Positions 52,223-60,341 of a DNA stretch of 64,000 bases are shown in pieces; within the stretch, counting starts at the first letter, position 1, and each line of letters opens with the position of its first letter. This stretch comes from Candidatus Omnitrophota bacterium (GTDB lineage Bacteria; Hinthialibacterota; Hinthialibacteria; Hinthialibacterales; JAKPRU01). Location: NCBI GenBank assembly GCA_029570205.1, contig JAKQSI010000048.1, positions 1 to 64,000 on the forward strand, written 5' to 3'. Under the pieces are notes generated by a model that made no database searches, had not been told where the DNA came from, and saw only the letters and a program-made list of their open reading frames with translations. The translations under genes and the position numbers were made by a program.

Positions 52223-52405
52223 TTACGGCTTTCTCATGGATTTTTCATCCTGAGCCGATTGCCCCTTTTTTCGGCGCAGCACGGCATCCCGAAGGATGAA
52301 CTCGATCTGGGCATTGACACTTCGCAGTTCCTGCTCAGCCCATCCGCAGATATCCTCCCATAACTTAGGATCGAGACGCAAGAGGAATTGTTTTCGCTCT
52401 GCCAT
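52223..52405 (-). CDS. Arc-type ribbon-helix-helix DNA-binding protein
   Basis: A 60-residue protein. Its N-terminal strand KQFLLRLDPKLW (about residues 5-16) and the following helices WAEQELRSVNAQIEFILRDA match Arc-type ribbon-helix-helix proteins, and the SVNAQIEFxL pattern is characteristic of small genes found beside SPFH proteins. It begins 10 bases after the SPFH stop, in the same operon. Such dimers bind short direct or inverted half-sites; four ATGATAT sites lie upstream of the operon, so autoregulation is plausible (inference). Confidence 0.8.
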   Translation of the reverse strand: MAERKQFLLRLDPKLWEDICGWAEQELRSVNAQIEFILRDAVLRRKKGQSAQDEKSMRKP

Positions 52406-52415
52406 CGGTTTCTTG

Positions 52416-53297
52416 TCACGGATAAAGCGTTCCGGTGTTCACGATCGGCTTTGCGGATTCCTCGCCGCACAAGACCACCATGAGGTTGCTGACCATCGCC
52501 GCCTTGCGTTCGTTATCGAGGTCAACGATTTTCTTTTCGCCGAGGAGCGTCAGGGCCATTTCCACCATTCCCACCGCGCCTTCCACAATCTGCTGACGTG
52601 CCTGCACGACTGCGCGCGCCTGTTGCCGACGCAGCATGGCTCCGGCGATCTCGGAGGCATACGCCAAGTGGCTGATGCGCGCTTCAATTACCTGGACTCC
52701 GGCGTGGCCCAGACGTTCCTGCAATTCCCGCTGCAAGTCATGGTTGACATCTTCTGTTCCCCCGCGCAGGGTTAACTCATTCGGGTCCGTCGAATCGTAA
52801 TGATACCGGCCTGCCAGGTTGCGGACTGCCGCCTCACTCTGGGTGGACACGTAATCGGAGTAATCGTCCACGTCAAACAGCGCCTGCGCGGTGTTCTCCA
52901 CTCTCCATACCACGACTGCCGCAATATCAATCGGATTCCCGCTCTTGTCGTTCACTTTCAACTTGTCGCCGTTCAGATTCCTTGCCCGAAGGGAGATTTT
53001 CTTGACCGACATGAACGGGTTCCGCCACCAGAAGCCATTCTTTTTGACCGTTCCCTTGTAATCGCCGAACAGCACCAGCGCCGCGGCCTCATTGGGCCAA
53101 AGCACAAAGAATCCGAGGGTCATCAGAATCGCGGCAATCAGCGGGACCGGGATCCACAGCCACGGTTTCGGTGCGCCCCGACCCTGGACCGCTATGATCC
53201 CCTCGATGAACAACCATACAAAAAGGGCATACGCCAGCACAGTGATCGCCAGCATCCTCCATCCCGAAACCGCCTCACAAGTCTTCTCGTTCGTCAT
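52416..53297 (-). CDS. SPFH/Band 7 membrane protein
   Basis: A 293-residue member of the stomatin/prohibitin/flotillin/HflK-C superfamily. Two membrane segments (about 13-37 and 46-68) are followed by the SPFH domain (about 75-240), with WWRNPFMSVKKISLRARN, VVVWRVENTAQALFDVDDY and the helix RQQARAVVQARQQIVEGAVG typical of oligomer-forming members. These proteins scaffold membrane microdomains or control membrane proteases; the partner is not in view. The gene is the first of a two-gene operon with the ribbon-helix-helix gene, and diverges from the pseudopilin gene. Confidence 0.88.
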   Translation of the reverse strand: MTNEKTCEAVSGWRMLAITVLAYALFVWLFIEGIIAVQGRGAPKPWLWIPVPLIAAILMTLGFFVLWPNEAAALVLFGDYKGTVKKNGFWWRNPFMSVKKISLRARNLNGDKLKVNDKSGNPIDIAAVVVWRVENTAQALFDVDDYSDYVSTQSEAAVRNLAGRYHYDSTDPNELTLRGGTEDVNHDLQRELQERLGHAGVQVIEARISHLAYASEIAGAMLRRQQARAVVQARQQIVEGAVGMVEMALTLLGEKKIVDLDNERKAAMVSNLMVVLCGEESAKPIVNTGTLYP

Positions 53298-53313
53298 TCT
53301 ATTTCTCCGAGAG

Positions 53314-53447
53314 ATGATATGGTTATGATATCAATTCAATATCATATCGCAGAATTGGTCCTCGCGCAAGAGGCGAGTTTTTTTCTCCTTTCTTGCCTTG
53401 CGAAAGCCTCCGATTCTTTGATTCCATCACACCAGCGATTATGATAT
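53314..53447. promoter_or_regulatory. Candidate operator: four ATGATAT half-sites
   Basis: ATGATAT occurs at 53314-53320, 53325-53331 (11 bases apart, one helical turn) and 53441-53447, and inverted as ATATCAT at 53339-53345. The middle pair forms a 7-bp inverted repeat around CAATTCA, just upstream of the SPFH ATG at 53297. Placement fits repression of the SPFH/RHH operon, and the last site lies in the leader of the divergent pseudopilin gene. Confidence 0.5.
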
Positions 53448-53508
53448 ATCCGGCACAAAAAATAACCCGAAGTTTCAGATTGCTTTAAGAAGATAAGGAG
53501 GATTCTTG

Positions 53509-54102
53509 GTGCGCATGAAATCCGGATTTACCCTGATTGAGCTGCTGATCGTGGTGGCTATTATCGGCATTCTGGCAGCGATTGCCGTTCCGAATTTCCT
53601 GAATGCGCAGACACGGGCCAAAATTGCGCGGGTAGAAGCGGATGCGAAAAACATCAGCACCGCCATTGAATCTTATCGTTTGGACACAAACGAATACCTG
53701 CCCGACGCCCGGTCCGGGCTGTATGTGCATTTTTCATTGAATTGGGAGGACTATCCCTCGTCCGGGAAACACCTCACCACGCCGGTGGCCTATATGTCCT
53801 CCATTCCGTTCGACCCGTTCAGCAGCAAAGTCAAATTCGAGGGATGGACTCCGATCCAGAATGCCGAACAATATCAAAAGGCGATGTTCTTTCTGAACCG
53901 GAAGTACAATGAGGGTATCAATTCCTGGGAGCCGGGACTGCCGTTTGAGCATCTATTCAGGGGCGCGCAATGGCACCTCTATTCCGTGGGACCGTCCGTT
54001 GATTACGGATTTCGGGAGCAGATGACCGCCTGTTGGATGATTCCGTACGATCCAAGCAACGGGCTGACCAGCCGTGGGGGGATCTGGAGGATCGGGCCGT
54101 AA
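53509..54102 (+). CDS. GspG-like pseudopilin
   Basis: A 197-residue prepilin with leader VRMKSG and the assembly motif FTLIELLIVVAIIGILAA, then NFLNAQTRAKIARVEADAKN. The tail (about 50-197) is not matched to the other pseudopilin in the window. The start is a GTG at 53509, seven bases after AAGGAGG; TTG 53506 and ATG 53515 are in frame but spaced 4 and 13 bases. It has no secretion gene nearby. It diverges from the SPFH operon and shares its upstream region. Confidence 0.8.
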   Translation: MRMKSGFTLIELLIVVAIIGILAAIAVPNFLNAQTRAKIARVEADAKNISTAIESYRLDTNEYLPDARSGLYVHFSLNWEDYPSSGKHLTTPVAYMSSIPFDPFSSKVKFEGWTPIQNAEQYQKAMFFLNRKYNEGINSWEPGLPFEHLFRGAQWHLYSVGPSVDYGFREQMTACWMIPYDPSNGLTSRGGIWRIGP

Positions 54103-54173
54103 CGATTGGGGATTGCGAATTGAGGTCCGAAAATCGCAGACCCGGCATCGGAGTATAATCGCAGAGCCAAGCC

Positions 54174-54204
54174 GTCATTCCGGCGCAAGCCGGAATCCAA
54201 GCCA
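54174..54204. repeat. REP-like element, copy 2
   Basis: ATTCCGGC (54177-54184) and GCCGGAAT (54189-54196) with loop GCAA. It sits between the convergent stops of the pseudopilin gene and hemL and may act as their terminator. Confidence 0.8.
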
Positions 54205-54214
54205 GTGGATTCAG

Positions 54215-55543
54215 TCAATCCGTCTCTTTTCCCAGCTCATTCAATTGATTTTCCGGTGTCTCCGCCAACTTGGCAAAGACGTCCTCCGCTATTCTTACTA
54301 CTCGCTGAAGCACGGGTAATGTGTGCGCCGTGCTGATAAACATGGCCTCAAATTGCGAGGGAGGCAGCAATATCCCCTCATTGCACATCAAGCGCCAGAA
54401 TGCCCCGAAAAGCGCGGTATGGCTGGTCTTGGCGGACCGGAAATCCGTGACCGGCCTGTCGGTGAAGAAGACGGTCATCATGGAGGCGACCCGGTTGCAG
54501 GTCACGGGCAAACGCGCCTCTTTGGCGGCGGTTGTGATTCCTTCGGCAAATGTGGAGGACTTTTCCTCCAGGTCATCATACAATTTCGGGGTTTTGAGAA
54601 GAGAAAGTGTGGTGATTCCGGCGGCTGTCGCCAGGGGATTTCCACTGAGTGTTCCCGCCTGGTACACATCCCCGGACGGGGCAATCCGGGACATGATCTC
54701 GGCCCGGCCTCCGTAAGCGCCCACCGGCATTCCGCCGCCGACAATCTTGCCCAACGTAGTGAGATCCGGCAGTACACCATAGCGCTGCTGCGCACCCCCT
54801 AACCCGACCCGAAATCCGGTTATGACCTCATCGAAAATCAGCAGGGTCCCTTCCTTTTTGGAGAGTTCGCGCAACGCCGTGAGATAGCCCTCTTGCGGAG
54901 GAACAACACCCATGTTGCCTGCCACCGGCTCGATGATATGCGCGGCAATCTGCCCCTTATGTTCCGCATAAACTCTTTTCACTGCCTCAATATCGTTGTA
55001 AGGAACCACAAGGGTGTCTTCTACCACGGAGGGCGGAATCCCCGGTGTCGCGGGAATGGAGAGAGTTGCCATGCCGGAACCGGACGAAGCCAGCAGGGCA
55101 TCTACGTGACCGTGATACCCGCCCGCGCAGATCAGAATCTTGTTGCGACCTGTGAAAGCCCTGGCAAGACGGATGGCGCTCATGGTCGCCTCGGTTCCCG
55201 AATTCACCAGGCGAACCATTTCGATAGATGGAACCATCGAGACAATCATCTCGGCAAGTTCCAATTCCCGCTCTGTCGGGAGACCGAAACTCAAGCCGCT
55301 CTTAACCGTCTTCTGAACAGCCTCCACAACCTGCTTGTGGGCATGACCCAGAATTAAAGGCCCCCAGGATCCTACAAAGTCGATATACTGATTCCCATCC
55401 ACATCCGTGACATAACACCCTTTACCACCGGCAATAACCGGAATACTCCGGCCCACGGCTTTCCCCGCGCGGACAGGACTATTCACGCCTCCGGGGATCA
55501 CTTTCTGAGCTCGCCGGTGGATTTCTTCAGACGAATTTTTCAT
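54215..55543 (-). CDS. hemL: Glutamate-1-semialdehyde 2,1-aminomutase
   Basis: A 442-residue PLP enzyme that converts glutamate 1-semialdehyde to 5-aminolevulinate, the step after HemA. The N-terminus carries IPGGVNSPVRAGKAVG (about 16-31). GTEATMSAIRLAR near 117 binds phosphate, FDEVITGFRVG near 238 binds the cofactor, and Lys266 in TTLGKIVGGGMPVGAYGG is the PLP lysine. An AGGTGA lies upstream of the ATG. It is transcribed away from the hemA-hemC-cobA-hemD operon, with about 240 bases between starts, so both sets may share control. Its end overlaps nothing; a REP-like element follows it. Confidence 0.95.
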   Translation of the reverse strand: MKNSSEEIHRRAQKVIPGGVNSPVRAGKAVGRSIPVIAGGKGCYVTDVDGNQYIDFVGSWGPLILGHAHKQVVEAVQKTVKSGLSFGLPTERELELAEMIVSMVPSIEMVRLVNSGTEATMSAIRLARAFTGRNKILICAGGYHGHVDALLASSGSGMATLSIPATPGIPPSVVEDTLVVPYNDIEAVKRVYAEHKGQIAAHIIEPVAGNMGVVPPQEGYLTALRELSKKEGTLLIFDEVITGFRVGLGGAQQRYGVLPDLTTLGKIVGGGMPVGAYGGRAEIMSRIAPSGDVYQAGTLSGNPLATAAGITTLSLLKTPKLYDDLEEKSSTFAEGITTAAKEARLPVTCNRVASMMTVFFTDRPVTDFRSAKTSHTALFGAFWRLMCNEGILLPPSQFEAMFISTAHTLPVLQRVVRIAEDVFAKLAETPENQLNELGKETD

Positions 55544-55786
55544 TGTTCACCTGCCATGAAGCACATCGCTTACTGACTTTCGCACTGGGGCCTTCCGCGC
55601 TCCTCGACCCCTCGGTCCGATGGATTCAATCAATCGGCCTGGTTATGCTCATTCGGAGTCTCAGATTATGATTATGATAAAGACCACGCCAGGATAGTAT
55701 ATGGTCTCTCGGATTCTTGTGCAGCGAACACCGGCAAGATTGTCCGGGATCGGCCGGCGTGTCAAACAGGGGAATCTCAACCGATT

Positions 55787-56428
55787 ATGACGCGATATCC
55801 GCTCATGCTGGAACTGACAGGTCGAACCTGCCTCGTTGTCGGTGGAGGAGCCGTGGCGTTGCGCAAGATCCGGGCACTTCTTTCTGCCGGAGCCAGAGTG
55901 CGAGTGGTTGCGGAAGAAATCATTCCGGAGTTGCGTCTTTGTGCGACAAACCCGGAATTGGAATTGAAAACCGGACGCTATGAGTCCGGCGACATGGAAG
56001 GGGCAGTCCTGGCGATTTCCGCAGCGGACGATCCGGAGATCAATCGACAGGTGTCTGAAGATGCGGACCGGCTTGGAATTCCCGTGAATGTGGTCGATGA
56101 TCCCAAACTATGCACGTTCACCGTTCCCGCTGTTCTTCGACGCGGAGACCTCCTTATCGCGGTTTCGACAGGCGGGAAGTGCCCAGCGTTATCTGTCCAT
56201 ATTCGGAATGTCCTTGAACATCGGTTCGGACCTGAGTACGCTGCCTATGTGGATTTTCTGGGCCGGATGCGAGAGTGGATCCGCGCTCAGTTTCCCGATG
56301 ACCCCGTCATGCGCAGGAAAGCAAATCGGAAACTTGTTGAACTCGATTTGCTTGACGATATTACCCGGGACATGGAAACCCGGGCGGAAGAGAAAGTGAA
56401 ACAATGCATCTTGTCCTTATCGGATTAA
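55787..56428 (+). CDS. Precorrin-2 dehydrogenase / siroheme synthase (CysG N-domain, Met8-like)
   Basis: A 213-residue NAD-dependent enzyme that oxidises precorrin-2 to sirohydrochlorin and may insert iron. The Rossmann motif is VVGGGAVALRK (about 17-27), and NVVDDPKLCTFTVPAVLRRG near 100-119 is the family signature with the catalytic Asp. The C-terminal part is the dimerisation region; the methyltransferase part of CysG is not here but in the cobA-hemD fusion downstream. The ATG at 55787 has no strong ribosome site. Its stop overlaps hemA by 25 bases. It opens the tetrapyrrole operon and links heme and siroheme synthesis. Confidence 0.85.
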   Translation: MTRYPLMLELTGRTCLVVGGGAVALRKIRALLSAGARVRVVAEEIIPELRLCATNPELELKTGRYESGDMEGAVLAISAADDPEINRQVSEDADRLGIPVNVVDDPKLCTFTVPAVLRRGDLLIAVSTGGKCPALSVHIRNVLEHRFGPEYAAYVDFLGRMREWIRAQFPDDPVMRRKANRKLVELDLLDDITRDMETRAEEKVKQCILSLSD

Positions 56429-57660
56429 GCCACAAAACGGCTCCGATTGCCGTTCGCGAGCGGGTGGCCTTTACTCCCGAAGATCAGGAAACCGCACTTC
56501 TTCAGTTGAGAAAACATGAGGATGTAGAGGAGTGCATGATCCTCTCGACGTGCAACCGGACGGAAGTCCTTACGGTGTTCCGCGACGGTTGCACCGCGCC
56601 CGATCTTCCGGTTCGGTTCCTTTCGAAGCAGAAAAACATCCCCATGGAGGAGTTGCAGGAACATATTTATACCTTCATAAATGCCGATGCCGTGGAGCAT
56701 CTGTTCCGGGTTTGTGCGGGATTGGATTCGATGGTCGTGGGGGAAACACAGATCGCCTCACAGGTGAAGGACGCCTATTCCATGTCATGCTCCTGCCGGT
56801 GCAACGGGCGTCTTTTAAACCGTCTTTTGCACTGCGCTTTCGCGGTGAGCAAGCGGGTTCGCACCTCCACCGATATCAGCAAGGGTAGCCTTTCGGTGAG
56901 TTTTTCCGCTTGTGATCTCATTCAGAAAAGACTGGGGGACCTGAAAGAAAGAACCGCCTTGTTGATCGGGGTGGGCGAAACGGGACGACTTGTGGCACGG
57001 GACCTGGTGGAGCGGGGAATCGGACGTCTGAGAATCACCAACCGCACGTTCCATCGCGCACAGGAATTGGCCGGGGAACTGGGGGCCGCGGCTTTTCCTT
57101 TCGATCATTTACGGGAACAAATCGTTCAGGCCGACGTTCTTGTCTCCGCGACTATGGCTGAAACGCATATCCTGACCAAAGCGGATTTCGAAAAGATTGT
57201 CTCCGGCCGATCCAATCCCCTTGTGTGTATGGACTTGGGGGTTCCCAGGGATATGGACCCGCGCATTGGTCAATTGCCGAATGTCTTGCTGTACAACATT
57301 GACGATTTACAAAGTATCGTAGAGGAGAATCGACGCAAACGGCACGAGGAAATCCACAAGGGATACAGCATTGTCCGGGAGGAACGGGAAAACTTTGTCG
57401 ATTGGTTTCGAACGCATCGTGCAGCTCCTGCCATCGAGGAACTTCAAAACATGTTGGAGCAGCTCCGTGCCTCGGAGATGGAGCCGTTGAAAACCATCCT
57501 TCAGAGCAAAGACTATGAGATGGTGGACCTGGCGACAAAATCCCTGATGCGAAAGATCCTTCATCATCCGATTCTCCACCTGAAAGAAGCGGCCAGGCAG
57601 GAGGATCCCTGCGGGCAAATCCGCCTGATCGGTGATATTCTGGGAATACATGACGATTAA
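56404..57660 (+). CDS. hemA: Glutamyl-tRNA reductase
   Basis: A 418-residue NADPH-dependent enzyme that makes glutamate 1-semialdehyde from glutamyl-tRNA, the first committed step of tetrapyrrole synthesis by the C5 route. GLSHKTAP begins at residue 7 and STCNRTE contains the catalytic Cys50. The NADPH domain has LLIGVGETGRLVARDL near 185, and the dimerisation helices are at the C-terminus (about 320-418). It overlaps the precorrin-2 dehydrogenase gene by 25 bases and hemC by 11, so translation is coupled. HemL, the next enzyme, is divergent; hemB is not in the window. Confidence 0.95.
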   Translation: MHLVLIGLSHKTAPIAVRERVAFTPEDQETALLQLRKHEDVEECMILSTCNRTEVLTVFRDGCTAPDLPVRFLSKQKNIPMEELQEHIYTFINADAVEHLFRVCAGLDSMVVGETQIASQVKDAYSMSCSCRCNGRLLNRLLHCAFAVSKRVRTSTDISKGSLSVSFSACDLIQKRLGDLKERTALLIGVGETGRLVARDLVERGIGRLRITNRTFHRAQELAGELGAAAFPFDHLREQIVQADVLVSATMAETHILTKADFEKIVSGRSNPLVCMDLGVPRDMDPRIGQLPNVLLYNIDDLQSIVEENRRKRHEEIHKGYSIVREERENFVDWFRTHRAAPAIEELQNMLEQLRASEMEPLKTILQSKDYEMVDLATKSLMRKILHHPILHLKEAARQEDPCGQIRLIGDILGIHDD

Positions 57661-58636
57661 CGCTTCTCTTCGAATTGGAACACGCGGCAGTCTTCTGGCC
57701 TTGCGGCAGACCGCGCAGGTCCGTGGCGCGCTCATTCGCGCGCATCCCGATTTGTGCGTGGAGATTTGTATTATCAAGACGACAGGCGACCGGGTTCAAA
57801 ACACACCGTTACCGGAACTCGGAACCCAGGGGATTTTTACGAAAGAAATCGAGACAGCGCTGCTGAACGGGGAGATTGATGTGGCGGTCCACTCCCTGAA
57901 AGACCTGCCGACTCAGATGCCGTCCGGACTGGCGGTTCACGCGATCTGTGAGCGGGTCTGCCCTCTGGATGCGCTGATTACGCGGGATGGGGTGACATTA
58001 CGGGAAATGCAACCGCATTCCACAATCGGGACCGGCAGTGTCCGCCGTCGGGCGCAGCTGCTTCGGCATCGTCCGGATTTGACTCTGGTGGATTTGCGCG
58101 GGAACCTCGATACGCGCCTCAAGAAGGTCGATTCTCCCGGCGCTCCCGATGGCGCGATCCTGGCGTGCGCGGGATTGCACCGAATGGGATTGGAGCCTCG
58201 AATCACAGAGGTGTTTGACAGTCGGATTATGCTACCTGCGCCGGGGCAGGGGGCAGTCGCTGTCCAGGGCCGAGCGCAGGATGAAAAAACCGCCGGGATT
58301 CTCTCGATCCTGGAATGCCGGAAAACCCGTGCGGCGATCACCGCAGAGCGTGCCCTGATGCAGCGGCTCGGCGGGGGATGTCATGTCCCACTCGGTTGCC
58401 TGGGACAGATTGAGAATGGCGGCCTGACGCTGGAGGCCGGTGTGTTCAGTTTGGACGGAACCGCCGCTGTGCGGATGTGTCTTTCGGGGGATCCGGATCA
58501 GGCGAAAGGGATCGGTATCCGTCTGGCCGAACAGATGCTCGCCGAAGGCGCGGAAGAAATTCTCGACGCCTGTGACCGGACCCTTCATTCGGGAACATGG
58601 CAAACACCCTCCATTCATTCCGAGGAACGATCTTGA
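57650..58636 (+). CDS. hemC: Porphobilinogen deaminase (hydroxymethylbilane synthase)
   Basis: A 328-residue enzyme that joins four porphobilinogens into hydroxymethylbilane. RIGTRGSLLALRQTAQV opens the protein, AVHSLKDLPTQMP lies near 79-91, and the dipyrromethane cofactor is held on Cys244 in GGGCHVPLG. The length is a little over the 310 usual for the family. The ATG at 57650 overlaps the hemA stop by 11 bases. Its stop overlaps the cobA-hemD TTG start by four bases (TTGA). Confidence 0.95.
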   Translation: MTINASLRIGTRGSLLALRQTAQVRGALIRAHPDLCVEICIIKTTGDRVQNTPLPELGTQGIFTKEIETALLNGEIDVAVHSLKDLPTQMPSGLAVHAICERVCPLDALITRDGVTLREMQPHSTIGTGSVRRRAQLLRHRPDLTLVDLRGNLDTRLKKVDSPGAPDGAILACAGLHRMGLEPRITEVFDSRIMLPAPGQGAVAVQGRAQDEKTAGILSILECRKTRAAITAERALMQRLGGGCHVPLGCLGQIENGGLTLEAGVFSLDGTAAVRMCLSGDPDQAKGIGIRLAEQMLAEGAEEILDACDRTLHSGTWQTPSIHSEERS

Positions 58637-60144
58637 CCGGAAAAGTGGCATTGGTTGGAGCCGGTCCCGGCGATCCGGGGCTGATGACAATTCGAGGACG
58701 CGAATTGCTGTCCCAGTGCGATGTTGTAATCTACGATGCGCTGATTTCTGACTGTATCCTGAATGTTACGCCGAAATCGGCCCGCCGCATTTATGTCGGC
58801 AAACGGGCCGGTCAACAGGCAAAACCACAGGAGGAAATCAATGAACTCATGATTCAAGAAGCCATGGCCGGCCGTTTTGTGATCCGTTTGAAGGGCGGCG
58901 ACCCGTTCCTGTTCGGTCGTGGCGGTGAAGAAGCGCTGTACCTGGCCGAACATGGAATTGCTTTCGAGGTTGTGCCCGGAGTGACCGCGCTGACTGCTGT
59001 CACGGCGTATGCGGGGATTCCGGTGACGGAACGGGACCTGAGTTCCTGCCTGATTGTGGTTACCGGCCACGAGGATCCCGCGAAGGGTGAATCCGCAGTG
59101 GATTGGTCGCGTATCGCCCAGACACCCGGAACCATCGTGCTGTTCATGGGTATCCACAATCTTTCGGGGATTGTCCGCACTCTCATGGCTTCGGGCAGAG
59201 AGGCGTCTACTCCCACGGCGGTGATTCAGTATGGGACCCTGCCGGAGCAGCGCACGGTGGTCGGTACGCTGGGTGATATCACGGCACGGGTGGAAGAAGC
59301 CGGTGTGGAAGCGCCCGCGCTGGTGATAATCGGCGGGGTGGTCCGTCTTCGCGATCGCTTGAATTGGTTTGAGAGTCGCCCCCTGTTCGGCAAAACGATC
59401 GTGAACACGCGGCCCAGTGACCAGTCGGCGGAACTCTGCAAGGCGCTGTCCGATCTGGGGGCCTTGGTGATTTGTTTGCCGATGATTCGGATTGTCCCGC
59501 CGGAGGACCCGGAACCCCTGCGAAATGCTGTCAGGGGTCTCGACAGATACGACTGGATTCTATTCACCAGCAGCAATGCGGTGGATGCCTTTTTCGAAGC
59601 GCTTTTCAAGGAAGGTGCGGATGCACGTCGCCTGGCGGGATGCCGCATTGCCACAGTGGGAACAAAAACGGAGGAAAGCCTGCGCGAGCGCGGAATTATC
59701 GCCGATCATACGCCGGAGCAATTCTGCTCGGATGCCCTGTTTCAGTCCCTTCATGAGCGTGAGAGCCTGGCGGGCCGACGGGTACTCTGTCCCTGTTCGA
59801 GCATTGCACCGAGCCATCTGGAGAACCGGCTTCGCGCGGCGGGCGCGGTGGTAGACCGTGTGGATGCTTACGCCGTTGTTCCGGAGAATCCCGAAATGCC
59901 TGCCTGGGAACGGATGCCGGATGCGTTCTTATTTGCCAGCCCCTCCGCGGTGACCCATTTCGCAGACTGGGCGGGGAAAGATCGCCTGGACAAGTTCATG
60001 GGACACTCGATTTTTGTTTCCATCGGTCCGGCCACCAGCAAGCGCATGAACGCCCTCGGTATCCCTGTTCAAATCCAGGCGGAGGATCACAACGCAGAGG
60101 GATTGGTCAAGGCGCTGGTGAGGTATTTTGGGAACTCCTTGTGA
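58633..60144 (+). CDS. cobA-hemD: Uroporphyrinogen-III C-methyltransferase / uroporphyrinogen-III synthase fusion
   Basis: A 503-residue fusion. The CobA/SUMT domain (1 to about 245) has VALVGAGPGDPGLMT, GGDPFLFGRGGEE near 98 and VVPGVTALTAVTAYAGIPVT near 125, methylating uroporphyrinogen III to precorrin-2. The HemD domain (about 252-503) has VNTRPSDQSAELC, ILFTSSNAVDAFFEAL and VSIGPATSKRMNALGI, closing hydroxymethylbilane to uroporphyrinogen III. The fusion is known in several phyla. The TTG at 58633 follows GAGGA by 7 bases and overlaps hemC by four; the ATG at 58597 would overlap hemC by 40. The last gene of the operon; no clear terminator follows. Confidence 0.92.
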   Translation: MTGKVALVGAGPGDPGLMTIRGRELLSQCDVVIYDALISDCILNVTPKSARRIYVGKRAGQQAKPQEEINELMIQEAMAGRFVIRLKGGDPFLFGRGGEEALYLAEHGIAFEVVPGVTALTAVTAYAGIPVTERDLSSCLIVVTGHEDPAKGESAVDWSRIAQTPGTIVLFMGIHNLSGIVRTLMASGREASTPTAVIQYGTLPEQRTVVGTLGDITARVEEAGVEAPALVIIGGVVRLRDRLNWFESRPLFGKTIVNTRPSDQSAELCKALSDLGALVICLPMIRIVPPEDPEPLRNAVRGLDRYDWILFTSSNAVDAFFEALFKEGADARRLAGCRIATVGTKTEESLRERGIIADHTPEQFCSDALFQSLHERESLAGRRVLCPCSSIAPSHLENRLRAAGAVVDRVDAYAVVPENPEMPAWERMPDAFLFASPSAVTHFADWAGKDRLDKFMGHSIFVSIGPATSKRMNALGIPVQIQAEDHNAEGLVKALVRYFGNSL

Positions 60145-60341
60145 GGGTAAGATATTTCACACCGAGAACAGGAGCAAGAGAATGATTCAAGCCTGCCTGG
60201 ATGCCGCGGTGAATTGTCGGCACAGCCGCATTTGGGACCGCAGGGCCAGGCTGGTGTGCCCGCCCTCTTTTCTTCTCCCGATTCCGGCTCGTGCTGAAAC
60301 GACGGCAACGAAGCTTCACTTTTCTCTCCCGATGTTTTGTC
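60145..60341. other. Short spacer after the tetrapyrrole operon
   Basis: About 200 bases, with GC-rich repeat-like stretches around 60228-60265 (GGGCCAGGCTGGTGTG) similar in style to the other hairpin repeats. No gene was recognised. Confidence 0.4.

Noticed and set aside
55544-55786. Possible tRNA or riboswitch between hemL and the tetrapyrrole operon
   Set aside because: No cloverleaf or known riboswitch core could be made out by eye; only a promoter region is expected.
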